From contig MSHL01000002.1 in NCBI GenBank assembly GCA_001941135.1, positions 1 to 44,075 of the forward strand: DNA of 44,075 nucleotides, read 5' to 3'. A program made the translations under genes and the position numbers. The notes beneath the pieces are model-generated. The model saw nothing but the letters and a program-made list of their open reading frames with translations. It was not told where the DNA came from and searched no databases. Every line of letters begins with the position of its first letter. The stretch's first letter is position 1. Source of the DNA: Ruminococcus sp. Zagget11 (GTDB taxonomy: Bacteria; Bacillota; Clostridia; Oscillospirales; Ruminococcaceae). Shown piece by piece: positions 26,732-34,998 of this stretch.

Positions 26732-26755
26732 TGAAAAAATTGGGAGATATGTTGC

Positions 26756-27271
26756 ATGAGTAAAATTGTTACCCTGACGCTGGCGGCAGCTATTGCCGCA
26801 AATCAGCCTGTTGTGCAGGTCGAGAGTCTGCCTATTCCGGAGGTGGATACGGCTTTTAAGACATATATGGATTACCGCACAATCACGGACACCTCCTCTG
26901 TGCAGTATGAAATGCAGCAGGAGGCATATACCGATAGCCAAGGTATTCGCCGCATAGACGGGGACGTGTGTGTTGCGCTGGGTACGGCATATGCCGAAAG
27001 CTGCGGTGAAAGGTTTATTATTACGTTGGATTCGGGAAACAGCTTTACGGCGGTCGTGGGGGATATAAAGGCCGATTCTCATACCGATGAAACCAACAGC
27101 TATGTGTGGCTTTGGGAGGGATGCGGCGATATGGTGGAGTTTATCGTGGACAGCGAACGGCTTGATGAGGATATTCGCATTATGGGGAGTATGGGCGAAT
27201 ATGAGGAATACAGCGGAAATGTAACATCTATTATACCTATTGACTCACTCTCCCTTTTTGCGAATAATTGA
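26756..27271 (+). CDS. Small, probably exported protein of unknown function
   Basis: A 171-aa protein starting MSKIVTLTLAAAIAANQPVV, a weak export-signal-like N-terminus, behind GGGAG. The C-terminal 110 residues form a compact beta-rich domain with conserved-looking features: CVALGTAYAESCGERFIITL, GDIKADSHTDETNSY and CGDMVEFIVD. The KADxHTD stretch and two Cys pairs hint at a double-psi-barrel or 3D-like fold, but I do not recognise the family with confidence. It has its own upstream dyad and stands alone between a terminator and the PEPCK promoter. Confidence 0.7.
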   Translation: MSKIVTLTLAAAIAANQPVVQVESLPIPEVDTAFKTYMDYRTITDTSSVQYEMQQEAYTDSQGIRRIDGDVCVALGTAYAESCGERFIITLDSGNSFTAVVGDIKADSHTDETNSYVWLWEGCGDMVEFIVDSERLDEDIRIMGSMGEYEEYSGNVTSIIPIDSLSLFANN

Positions 27272-27316
27272 CAATATAATCACAGGTATAATTGCAAAAT
27301 TTAACGAAAAATGTGC

Positions 27317-27345
27317 TTGACATATGTGCAAATATAGGGTATAAT
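27317..27345 (+). promoter_or_regulatory. PEPCK gene promoter
   Basis: TTGACA (27317-27322), 17-bp spacer, TATAAT (27340-27345), both perfect. This fits the strong codon bias of the gene it serves. Confidence 0.88.
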
Positions 27346-27351
27346 AGGAGC

Positions 27352-27586
27352 ATGGAATGTTTTTCGGCGGCGCATTGCTTCATGTGTGCTGCACAGGTTT
27401 TTCTTGTGTATGCCGTGCCGCTAAAGAATATCCGGTAAGAGGCTTGCCGTTACAAGCTGCAAGAAATACACTGTTTGCCGCCCCTGCGGATTTCTTTACA
27501 GTGAATTTTGCAAGAATGGTTTTCAAATTATTCATGTCCGGTAATGCCGCTTCCGATAAATTATTGTGCAAAGGAGATATGTCATT
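27352..27586 (+). promoter_or_regulatory. Long (about 235-nt) PEPCK mRNA leader
   Basis: The region between the expected start and the ATG at 27587 holds no convincing gene. A hairpin with arms AAATACACTGT (27464-27474)/ACAGTGAATTT (27498-27508), extended by outer GCAAG/TTTTGC pairing, is visible. No known riboswitch class was recognised. It may affect mRNA stability or translation. Confidence 0.4.
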
Positions 27587-29422
27587 ATGTCACTTACCAA
27601 AAACCCTAATGTGCTCAAATGGGTAGACGAGATGGTAGCATTGACCAAGCCTGACAAGGCTGTATGGATCGATGGTTCCAAGGAGCAGCTTGATGCTCTT
27701 ACCGATGAGGTGTGCAGTCTTCCCGATGGCGACAGAGATAAGATGTATAGGCTTAACGAGGAAAAGCTTCCCGGCTGCCTTTATCACAGAACTCTTCCCA
27801 ACGATGTTGCTCGTGTAGAGGACAGAACATTCATCTGTACTCCCACTAAGGAAGAGGCAGGTCCTACCAACAACTGGATGGATCCCGCTGAAATGTATGC
27901 AAAGCTCACTCCTCTTTACGATGGTGTTATGAAGGGCAGAACCATGTACGTTATCCCTTATTCAATGGGTCCTATCGGTTCACCTATCGCTAAGGTTGGT
28001 GTTGAGATTACCGACTCTATTTATGTTGTTCTTAACATGAACATCATGACAAGAATGGGTAAGCAGGCTTTTGAGAATTTGGGAGATACTTCCGATGACT
28101 TCGTAAGAGGTCTGCACTCCAAGGCAGATGTTGATCCCGAAAACAGATATATAGTACAGTTCCCCCAGGATAATACAATTTGGTCAATCAACTCCGCATA
28201 CGGCGGAAACGTTCTTCTCGGCAAGAAGTGCTTTGCACTTAGAATAGCTTCTTATCAGGGTAAGAATGAAGGCTGGATGGCTGAACATATGCTTATCCTC
28301 GGTGTTAAGAAGCCCGACGGCGAAATTAAGTATATCACCGCTGCTTTCCCCTCTGCTTGCGGAAAGACAAACCTTGCTATGCTTATTCCTCCCGAGGGAT
28401 ATAAGAAGGATGGCTATGAAGTATTCACTGTAGGCGATGATATTGCATGGATGAAGCCCGGCAAGGATGGCAGACTGTATGCTATCAACCCTGAGAACGG
28501 ATTCTTCGGCGTTGCTCCCGGAACAAACGCTAAGTCCAACTACAACGCTCTTGCATCCACAAGAAAGAATACCATTTTCACCAACGTTGCCCTCAATAAT
28601 GCGGACAATACCGTATGGTGGGAAGGTCTTGATAAGAATCCTCCCGAGGATGCTACCGAGTGGAAGGGCGCTAAGGTAAACGGTAAGGAATTTACCTCCG
28701 TTATCGGTCCCGACGGCAAGCCCCAGAAGCTGGCTCACCCCAACTCTCGTTTCACAGCTCCCGCTGAGAACTGCCCCTGCGTTTCTTCTGAGTTCAATAA
28801 TCCCGAGGGTGTGCCTGTTTCCGCTATAATCTTCGGCGGAAGAAGAGCATCCACTACTCCTCTTGTATATCAGTCCTTTGACTGGACTCACGGAACATAT
28901 ATGGGTTCTGCGGTTTCCTCCGAAACAACCGCAGCAGCTACCGGCGCAGTTGGTGTACTCCGTCACGACCCGATGGCTATGAAGCCTTTCATCGGCTATA
29001 ATGTCGGCGATTACTGGGCACATTGGCTTGAAATGGGCGATATCCTCGGCGATAAGGCTCCTAAGATTTTCAATGTAAACTGGTTCAAGCAGGATGAGAA
29101 CGGCAACTTCATGTGGCCCGGATTTGGTGATAACATGAGAGTTCTCGACTGGATCATCAAGCGCTGCGAGGGTACAATCGATGCTGAGGAAACAGCTATC
29201 GGTTATGTTCCCAAGAAGGGCGATATCAACGTAAGCGGTATTGAGGATGAGGTTACACCCGAGGTTATGGATAAGCTCCTTGATGTTGACAAGGATCTCT
29301 GGAAGAAGGAAATTGCAGAGATGCGCAGATACTACAAGGAAGACATTGCCGACAAGGGCGGTCATATTCCCGATGCTCTCTACGCTCAGCTTGACAAGAT
29401 TGAGGCTAATCTTAACAAGTAA
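27587..29422 (+). CDS. pckG: Phosphoenolpyruvate carboxykinase (GTP)
   Basis: A 611-aa enzyme of the GTP class. The P-loop is FPSACGKTNLAML (kinase-1a motif), the metal/GTP region is FTVGDDIAWMKPG, and the mobile-lid/substrate region PRTD-like and GGRRASTTPLVYQSFDW is present. It interconverts oxaloacetate plus GTP and PEP plus CO2; in anaerobes it often works in the CO2-fixing direction. ATG 27587 has AGGAG 10 nt upstream. Codon use is strongly biased (AAG, GGT, GAT, AGA), unlike its neighbours, which suggests high expression. Its last 74 bp are duplicated at 31398-31471. Confidence 0.95.
   Translation: MSLTKNPNVLKWVDEMVALTKPDKAVWIDGSKEQLDALTDEVCSLPDGDRDKMYRLNEEKLPGCLYHRTLPNDVARVEDRTFICTPTKEEAGPTNNWMDPAEMYAKLTPLYDGVMKGRTMYVIPYSMGPIGSPIAKVGVEITDSIYVVLNMNIMTRMGKQAFENLGDTSDDFVRGLHSKADVDPENRYIVQFPQDNTIWSINSAYGGNVLLGKKCFALRIASYQGKNEGWMAEHMLILGVKKPDGEIKYITAAFPSACGKTNLAMLIPPEGYKKDGYEVFTVGDDIAWMKPGKDGRLYAINPENGFFGVAPGTNAKSNYNALASTRKNTIFTNVALNNADNTVWWEGLDKNPPEDATEWKGAKVNGKEFTSVIGPDGKPQKLAHPNSRFTAPAENCPCVSSEFNNPEGVPVSAIIFGGRRASTTPLVYQSFDWTHGTYMGSAVSSETTAAATGAVGVLRHDPMAMKPFIGYNVGDYWAHWLEMGDILGDKAPKIFNVNWFKQDENGNFMWPGFGDNMRVLDWIIKRCEGTIDAEETAIGYVPKKGDINVSGIEDEVTPEVMDKLLDVDKDLWKKEIAEMRRYYKEDIADKGGHIPDALYAQLDKIEANLNK
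29349..29422 (+). repeat. 74-bp direct repeat, copy 1 (3' end of PEPCK gene)
   Basis: Identical to 31398-31471 except one base (C for T in the last codons, both Asn). It runs from CCGACAAGGGCGG to the stop codon TAA. Likeness stops right after the stop codon and just before the CC at its start. Confidence 0.95.
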
Positions 29423-29452
29423 GCTGTTTTCGGCATAAAATATTTGAAGTTG

Positions 29453-29491
29453 AGAACCAACGTATTTTTTGTGATGCGTTGGTTCTTTTTG
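29453..29491 (+). terminator. Terminator after PEPCK
   Basis: Stem AGAACCAACG (29453-29462)/CGTTGGTTCT (29477-29486), followed by TTTTTG. Confidence 0.85.
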
Positions 29492-29552
29492 TAAATATAT
29501 AAGCTTATTTTGTATAAGTTTTGTTAATTATAGTGTATTTGTGTAAAAACTG

Positions 29553-29581
29553 TTGACAGAAACTTAAACTCATGCTACAAT
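29553..29581 (+). promoter_or_regulatory. Promoter of the lipoprotein/metallopeptidase pair
   Basis: TTGACA (29553-29558), 17-bp spacer, TACAAT (29576-29581). The leader is about 65 nt. The rest of 29492-29653 is AT-rich with nothing else seen. Confidence 0.75.
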
Positions 29582-29653
29582 TGTAGTAATGTTTTACGGA
29601 TTTTTTGGCAATCACAGAGTTAGAAACGATTATATCTGAAAGGTGAAAGCATA

Positions 29654-30577
29654 ATGAAAAAACAAATCTGTTTATTGACAGTGTCTGTGTCTTTAATATT
29701 TTGTGCTTGCAATGATACAGTAACGCCTGAAGAAACTGCTTTTAATCAGGTTGAGGACGGTCATTTAACAACAATAGTATGTGATGAGGCAGCTTTGAAT
29801 TGTGGCGGCAGTACTTTTGTCGGCAAGGGTACTGAAACCGTCACGAGTGATAAATTGTGCAGTTCAGATTACATATTGGACGTTGAATATACTCCTATAT
29901 ATGACAACGTTAAACTTCTAAGCAGCTCGGCAACGGGAAACCCAACTTCTTACGAAGAGCTTCGGGATTATATAGAATGTTATGATGAGGTAAGTTTTGT
30001 CGAATATGAAATTCTTTCAGTGTATTCTCCGCAGGAAGCGGTCGAAATAACAGGTGAGGACTTCTTCTTGACCAGTACAACGTTGTACCTTGCAAATATT
30101 TATTATGACCTTATGAATGATGAATCTGTTGATATGACTGTAAACATTGCAAAAGTGGGCATCAGCGGCAGTCAGATTGAAAGTGATCCCGTGTATCTTG
30201 TCGGTCAGAAATTAGCGGCACCAGTATTTAACATCGGTTCGTCTTGGTGCATTGCGCTGCCTGAAATGACCTACAGTATTTATACAATAAACGACATTGA
30301 GTTTGCCTACCATATCAGCCATGAAAACATCAGATTAACCGATGATTCCTTGGAAAATTTAGATATGAATTTGCAGACAAGCGAGGAGTTTGTTGTTACA
30401 TCAACGGTTAATAATCCCGTAAATTACACTCAAAAGTCAACAATCGCGGATTTGTCAGAGTTTATTCGTGAAGATTGGAGCAAGCGCGGTTATAGGCTTT
30501 TGAATTTTGATGCCGTTGTTGATTTTGATATTCAAAGTGGAGAAGCAGAGGTGATTGATAATGCGGTATTGGAATAA
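29654..30577 (+). CDS. Lipoprotein of unknown function
   Basis: A 307-aa protein with an N-terminal signal, MKKQICLLTVSVSLIFCAC; the +1 cysteine is probably the second one, after the atypical lipobox F-C-A. The mature part is acidic and beta-rich, without a family I recognise. GAAAGGTGAAAG precedes the start. Its last codons overlap the start and ribosome binding site of the metallopeptidase gene, so the two are made together and may form an export or inhibitor/enzyme pair. Base composition is more AT-rich than in flanking genes, and the pair is flanked by the PEPCK repeat, which suggests transfer. Confidence 0.75.
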   Translation: MKKQICLLTVSVSLIFCACNDTVTPEETAFNQVEDGHLTTIVCDEAALNCGGSTFVGKGTETVTSDKLCSSDYILDVEYTPIYDNVKLLSSSATGNPTSYEELRDYIECYDEVSFVEYEILSVYSPQEAVEITGEDFFLTSTTLYLANIYYDLMNDESVDMTVNIAKVGISGSQIESDPVYLVGQKLAAPVFNIGSSWCIALPEMTYSIYTINDIEFAYHISHENIRLTDDSLENLDMNLQTSEEFVVTSTVNNPVNYTQKSTIADLSEFIREDWSKRGYRLLNFDAVVDFDIQSGEAEVIDNAVLE

Positions 30578-31378
30578 TGCAGCCAAAATAATCATTTCCG
30601 TTTTTTAGCTATGACGATTGTTTCGTTTTATACTGTAAAAACGTTTGCTCACAGTGTTTCGGATTGTGGATATAAGCATAGTGTGAGTACAACGCATTGG
30701 GATATATATGAGGATTCCGTACATTGGGGGAGTTATAACACTGCCCTTACCGTAGACTGCGGACTTTTCGAGGGAACATCGTTTGAAACTTACATAAACA
30801 ATGCTGTTTCAAAGTGGAATGCAGCAACGTTTAATGGCAGTGACCTGATGACAATGAAGATTGATAACACATCAGTCAGTGCAATTTTTAGGAGTAAAAC
30901 ATCCGCACAAATTTCTGCTGTTTGTGGTTCGTCTGCATGGGCTATTACATACAGAGCCGGTGCAGTAATAGACAGTTCGGGATATCAGCATTACAGCACA
31001 AATGCGGAAAGTATTGCGATATGGGTTAATTGGAATGATGTTTTGAAGGATAAATCTACTACTGCAAAGACTCATGTTCCTCTTCATGAATTGGGTCATG
31101 TAATCGGTTTGAAAGATATACCGGCTACTGTGTCAACCAATAGTTATTTGATGTGCAATGAATTTGGAAGTTCTGCTGCCCCCACTTCAATAACTACAGC
31201 TGATAAACAAGGAGCTGCTGTTATTCTTGGACAGCATACTTCTCATAGTTTTACTTACAGTCAGTACAGCAGTACGGCACATAAAAAAACTTGTAGCATT
31301 TGCGGCGTGTATCAGTACTACACCCACACATATAATAGTAACGGTGTGTGTATTTACTGTGGCTATACGAGCGGCTGA
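30561..31378 (+). CDS. Secreted zinc metallopeptidase (HExxHxxGxxD), frame break in signal peptide
   Basis: The catalytic motif HELGHVIGLKD and a Met-turn-like SYLMCNEF identify a metzincin-type protease; the third ligand Asp, rather than His, resembles snapalysin (M7) or matrixin-like enzymes. The C-terminal 60 residues carry two CxxC pairs (CSICG, CIYCG) with several His, a small zinc-ribbon-like module. An intact frame starts only at 30611, cutting the signal peptide. The ATG at 30561 has GAGGTG upstream and reads MRYWNNAAKIIISVF to a TAG after a run of six T (30601-30606). Seven T would give SVFLAMTIVSFYTVKTFAHS, a complete signal peptide, and a 272-aa protein. So the real start is probably 30561. 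Confidence 0.8.
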
Positions 31379-31397
31379 CAAATTAGTATCTTCAACT

Positions 31398-31471
31398 CCG
31401 ACAAGGGCGGTCATATTCCCGATGCTCTCTACGCTCAGCTTGACAAGATTGAGGCTAATCTTAATAAGTAA
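31398..31471 (+). repeat. 74-bp direct repeat, copy 2 (orphan PEPCK 3' end)
   Basis: It matches 29349-29422 at 73 of 74 positions and ends with the same stop codon. It starts 20 bp after the metallopeptidase stop, has no PEPCK sequence before it, and is followed by its own terminator. Confidence 0.95.
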
Positions 31472-31491
31472 TATTAGGTAATAAAAATATC

Positions 31492-31529
31492 AGTCCCGCA
31501 CGGATTAATCTCCGTGCGGGACTTTTTTC
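31492..31529. terminator. Bidirectional terminator downstream of repeat copy 2
   Basis: Perfect 13-bp stem AGTCCCGCACGGA (31492-31504)/TCCGTGCGGGACT (31511-31523), followed by TTTTTTCTC on the plus strand and GATATTTTTATT on the minus strand. It serves both the plus-strand unit and the minus-strand M14 genes. Confidence 0.88.
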
Positions 31530-32453
31530 TCAAACAATAATCTTAAAGCACATTGTACTTTCATTGATAAGCGGCTGGTTGTATTCAAAGAATACCGTTC
31601 CGGCATATTCAGTGGTGATTTGGGAGATGGTTTTACCGTCAATCGGGTCGATTATTCGCCCGATAACCTGTCCCTGTTCAACCGGTGAACCCGTGGGAAC
31701 ATCTGCACGGAATATTCCACCCGCAGAAGAGCGTATCTGGTATATGTCCGATTCGTTTATGATTTCCGTTTTATAGCCTGGAACACTCTTTTCTGTAATT
31801 GCTCCGATACTGTACATAAACCGCAATATAGCCGCTACAACCTCAGAACAGGAAACATCGTCTATTCCGCTGGTTTCATTTGAATAAACGGAAAATGCCT
31901 TTGTTTCCCATATCTGCCAGTTATAATTAAGGGTCGTAGTATCATATGGACGGGGCTTGCGCACAATACCGTACTTAAGACCGAAGCGCTCCATATCCGC
32001 AGGATCGGTAAAGCCTGTTTCCATCAGCTTTACATGGGGCAGAAAGTTTCCCGTCTGATAAAAGCTTACAAGCTGTATGCCGTATTCATACCCCTCTAAT
32101 TTGCGAAATACTCCGTCGGCAATTCTCTGTGTGGTTTCTCCTTGGTCATATCCCGGGAACATACGGTTGATATCCGTATTGCCCATAGTCCAAAAGCGCT
32201 TGCCTATATTCATGGAATAGTAGTTGATACAGGGTATAATCAGAATTTCACAGTTGGGGGATATTTTCCCTGTCTTTTCAAGACGCTTCATCGTCCTTAC
32301 AAGCTGGGAGCATATGTACATCTGCTGAATCTTGTTTCCTCTTGTAGCGCCTACAATGGCAACTGATTTCTTTCCCGAACCAAAGCGGCAGCCTATAACA
32401 TCAAGATTATCCCTGTAAGGGGATTTCAGTGAGTACAGTATTTCCTTTTTCAT
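31530..32453 (-). CDS. M14-type succinylglutamate desuccinylase/aspartoacylase homologue lacking zinc ligands
   Basis: A 307-aa paralogue of the next gene (INRMFPG against MNRVFPG; same length and C-terminal barrel-like domain, GGIFRADVPTGSPVEQGQVIG). At the zinc site the partner has GTHGDE and DVHSS. Here the aligned residues read ATRGNK and QLVSF, so the two His and the Glu that hold zinc are all replaced. It is therefore probably not an active hydrolase; a regulatory, binding or scaffold partner of the active paralogue is more likely. It starts within the upstream stop (ATGA), so the two are made together. Confidence 0.8.
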   Translation of the reverse strand: MKKEILYSLKSPYRDNLDVIGCRFGSGKKSVAIVGATRGNKIQQMYICSQLVRTMKRLEKTGKISPNCEILIIPCINYYSMNIGKRFWTMGNTDINRMFPGYDQGETTQRIADGVFRKLEGYEYGIQLVSFYQTGNFLPHVKLMETGFTDPADMERFGLKYGIVRKPRPYDTTTLNYNWQIWETKAFSVYSNETSGIDDVSCSEVVAAILRFMYSIGAITEKSVPGYKTEIINESDIYQIRSSAGGIFRADVPTGSPVEQGQVIGRIIDPIDGKTISQITTEYAGTVFFEYNQPLINESTMCFKIIV

Positions 32454-33403
32454 ATTTCGCCGCCTCCTTTTACGGTTTTATCATCAATAGTGAGTATTCT
32501 TGCCAGCAATGAGCCGCCATATACAATGGGATATTCCCTCAATGTAAATACCAATCCGTCACACACTGCACGAACGACTTCTCTTATTTCTCCCCTCAGC
32601 GGATCAAGGACATTACCCAAAACATCGTCCTTTTTCACATAATCGCCAAAGCTTACTTCGGGTAGGAATACGCCGTCCGCATCGGAATTTACAAATCCGA
32701 CCGCACTGTTTTGAGAAATAATAGGTCTGCGAGGCTCTACGGTATCACCCTTCCACATACCCATATTTTTCATAAGGTTGAAAATACCGTCAAATATCTG
32801 CCGTCCGTATTCCCGTGTAATTCTCATTCCCACGCCCATTTCCACAACAAGCGTCTTTGTCCCTGTGCTGTTAAGGCTGTGTGCAAGGGTTGATTCAAGC
32901 ACTGTCGCCGACTCATGTACCCATATAAAATCAACGTTCAACATTTTTGCATAGGGAAGAAGTGTTTCCGATGTGGGAACGCTCATTCTGATTTGCGGCA
33001 GCTCTCTCAGGAAAATATTGCTTGAATGGACATCTATGCATATATCCGCACCGCTTATATCATCAATTATAGCGGAGCAAACGGTTTCAATCATAGTGCC
33101 GTTTCTCGAACCTGGAAAAACCCTGTTCATATCAAGGTCAAATTGAGGAATTCCTCTTGTTATCGAGTCTATTCCCAATGGGTTCAAAGCAGGGTAAATA
33201 TCCACTGTGCCGTCAAGCAGCGAGATATTCCTCCTTAATTCATCGCCTATAAGCCACGCAAGATACTGTCTCTCCAGTTCATCTCCGTGAGTACCCGTGA
33301 CAATGCATATACGCTTTTTTTCGCTGCCGTTTTTGATTGTGGATTTTTGTATCCGCAGCTTTTCATTGACAGCCAGCATGGTTTCCGTGACGGTTTTTAT
33401 CAT
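32450..33403 (-). CDS. M14-type succinylglutamate desuccinylase/aspartoacylase family zinc hydrolase
   Basis: About 317 aa from the ATG at 33403 (AAAGGA 11 nt upstream; a GTG at 33412 is also open). The zinc site is intact: VTGTHGDELERQY (His, Glu) and ICIDVHSSN (His). MNRVFPG gives the substrate Arg, and a beta-rich C-terminal domain follows. Relatives remove acyl groups from amino acids or cleave gamma-linked amides. It lies 113 bp after the transglutaminase gene on the same strand and is coupled to an inactive paralogue. A role in trimming a peptide-like product of the ATP-grasp cluster is inference. Confidence 0.85.
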   Translation of the reverse strand: MIKTVTETMLAVNEKLRIQKSTIKNGSEKKRICIVTGTHGDELERQYLAWLIGDELRRNISLLDGTVDIYPALNPLGIDSITRGIPQFDLDMNRVFPGSRNGTMIETVCSAIIDDISGADICIDVHSSNIFLRELPQIRMSVPTSETLLPYAKMLNVDFIWVHESATVLESTLAHSLNSTGTKTLVVEMGVGMRITREYGRQIFDGIFNLMKNMGMWKGDTVEPRRPIISQNSAVGFVNSDADGVFLPEVSFGDYVKKDDVLGNVLDPLRGEIREVVRAVCDGLVFTLREYPIVYGGSLLARILTIDDKTVKGGGEI

Positions 33404-33516
33404 CTGACACACAATCCTTTCATTTTGATAGTAATAACAAAATCACCGCAAACGTCTGCTGATACTGCAAACAAATGCGGTGCTGTCAGCGTCCTTGCTC
33501 ATATAAATTTTCTCTA

Positions 33517-34305
33517 TTATTCGTAACTCAAAATTTCCAGCTTGCTTTTTACAAGCTGCACCTGCCTTGTGTATGCGCCGAACATACGCCCTCTGTCCAC
33601 AGCGCAGTCAACATAATCCCGTCCCTGTGACAGAACTATATATTCATCTGTAGCATAGCACAGATTTGTCGGGTCATAGCCTACAAATTGTTCTCCATCC
33701 CAAAATTCAATCCAGCTGTGGGTTTCACCGTCACAAAAGGACAACCCTGCTATATAACGGCAGTGAACCCCCGACATACGCAAAAGCATCAGCAGAACAT
33801 GGGAAAAATCCTGACAAACACCGCCGCCCAACCCAATAGCTTCCGCTGCGGTAGTGGTAATGCCTGTTAAGCTTTTATCATAGCGCAAAAAGGAGTGAAT
33901 GTATTCGGCGAGATAGACTGTTTTTTCCCGTGGATTCATGAAAGCAAGCTTGTCCCGAACAGCGGAAAATAACTCCTCCGCCTTTTCGTTTGGTTTCGTC
34001 ATAAGGGAAGGGAAGTGGTAAAATGGACGCAAATCCGTTTTTGGCACGGTGCTGTCCATTACCGCCACTCCATGCAGGTCAAAATCCAAATAGCGATGCA
34101 GTCGGGCAATATATCCGCTTGCCACATTGTTTCCAAAGGTATCAGTGGAATAATTCAGGTTAGTGTAGGGAGTAACCGTAAGGTTATAAGACACTATTCG
34201 CTGCGGAGGACTTTCTATAGGAATACACCTCAGCGCAAAGCTGTGATTTATGACATTATCATCAAAGGTCAGACGCGTTGAGTAGGCAAAGCTGATTGTT
34301 TTCAT
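33517..34305 (-). CDS. Transglutaminase-like cysteine protease/transferase
   Basis: About 262 aa from the ATG at 34305 (GAGGGG upstream, 4 bp after the alpha-E stop). An N-terminal beta domain is followed by the catalytic core: Cys in GLGGGVCQDFSHVLLML, His in GETHSWIEFW and Asp in VGYDPTNL. No signal peptide is seen, so it is cytoplasmic. Transglutaminase-like proteins of this type are found beside alpha-E and circularly permuted ATP-grasp genes in a predicted peptide-amide ligase system. Its substrate is unknown. Confidence 0.88.
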   Translation of the reverse strand: MKTISFAYSTRLTFDDNVINHSFALRCIPIESPPQRIVSYNLTVTPYTNLNYSTDTFGNNVASGYIARLHRYLDFDLHGVAVMDSTVPKTDLRPFYHFPSLMTKPNEKAEELFSAVRDKLAFMNPREKTVYLAEYIHSFLRYDKSLTGITTTAAEAIGLGGGVCQDFSHVLLMLLRMSGVHCRYIAGLSFCDGETHSWIEFWDGEQFVGYDPTNLCYATDEYIVLSQGRDYVDCAVDRGRMFGAYTRQVQLVKSKLEILSYE

Positions 34306-34309
34306 AGGC

Positions 34310-34998
34310 TTACCCCTCAAACAGTTTGGAAAGCGCCGAAAGTGCCTGGGATGTTTGTTTGAGTATATTGTCAGAGCCTATTATTTCCACAAGCACAGAC
34401 AGGGACGCGGTATTATACCTGTACGGTGTGTTTTTGGGCACTTCGGAAAGGCATTTGCAAAGTCTGCCAAACTCACGTATAATATCCTTTTCGGGATAGC
34501 TTAAACGGAAATACAAATCCAACCGCTCAACAAACTTGCCGCACTTGATTATGTTTTTAGTTTCCTCATCATAAAAATAATCCTCGATACAGCCCCAAAA
34601 TCCGAAAAGAATATCTTCAAGGGGAAGCATTTTATAAGCTATTCCCTGGGAAACGTCCTTGTTTTTTCAAGATTATCCATAGCAATCTGTATAAAGGACA
34701 TTGCCTCTGTGGAAATTTCCTCTCGGAGCATTATGGCATTGTCATATGCGGACTCAAGGCTGTGGGCAACCGAATTGGTATTTACCTTATCAAAGATAAA
34801 GCTTTGTAGGAAAGCATCGGCAGTTCCCCAATTTCCTACCAAACCGAAAGCCTCAATAAATTCGCTGCAAGCCTGATGACTCTTGTCAATCATTTTATCA
34901 AAATGTATTTCTACCGCCTTTAATGTTGTGAACGACCATTCAACGTATCTGCCAAGCCAAAAAAGACGATCGCCGTGTTCTACTGAGATAATACCCGT
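34310..34998 (-). CDS. Alpha-E domain protein (DUF403), frame break and no standard start codon
   Basis: An all-helical protein of about 229 aa. The conserved N-terminal helix HGDRLFWLGRYVEWSFTTL is encoded upstream of the first ATG (34893), overlapping the ATP-grasp stop. An in-frame TAA lies just before it, leaving only AGA CAC ACG GGT ATT ATC as possible starts. ACG at 34998, behind GGAGGAGG, would give M-GIISVEHGDRL. A frame break lies in T6 on the plus strand (34662-34667); one more base restores LEKNKDVSQGIAYKMLPLED. The second part has FGFWGCIEDYF and GKFVERLDLYFRL, as expected for the family. Partner of the flanking ATP-grasp and transglutaminase proteins. Confidence 0.8.

Noticed and set aside
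26450..27082. 210-codon minus-strand open frame
   Set aside because: It runs through the MITE-like hairpin, a terminator and a nested dyad, and is antisense to the 26756 gene, which has a ribosome binding site and a plausible protein sequence.
27357..27626. 89-codon open frame in the PEPCK leader
   Set aside because: It starts a few bases after the expected transcription start, runs into the PEPCK gene out of frame, has unusual Cys/Phe/Leu composition and no ribosome binding site. Treated as leader.
28184..29365. 393-codon open frame on the minus strand inside the PEPCK gene
   Set aside because: It is antisense to an unmistakable, strongly codon-biased enzyme gene; such codon bias commonly leaves long open antisense frames. 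No ribosome binding site or family likeness.
29349..31471. Repeats as ends of an insertion sequence
   Set aside because: The copies are direct, not inverted, are coding sequence of PEPCK, and no transposase lies between them.
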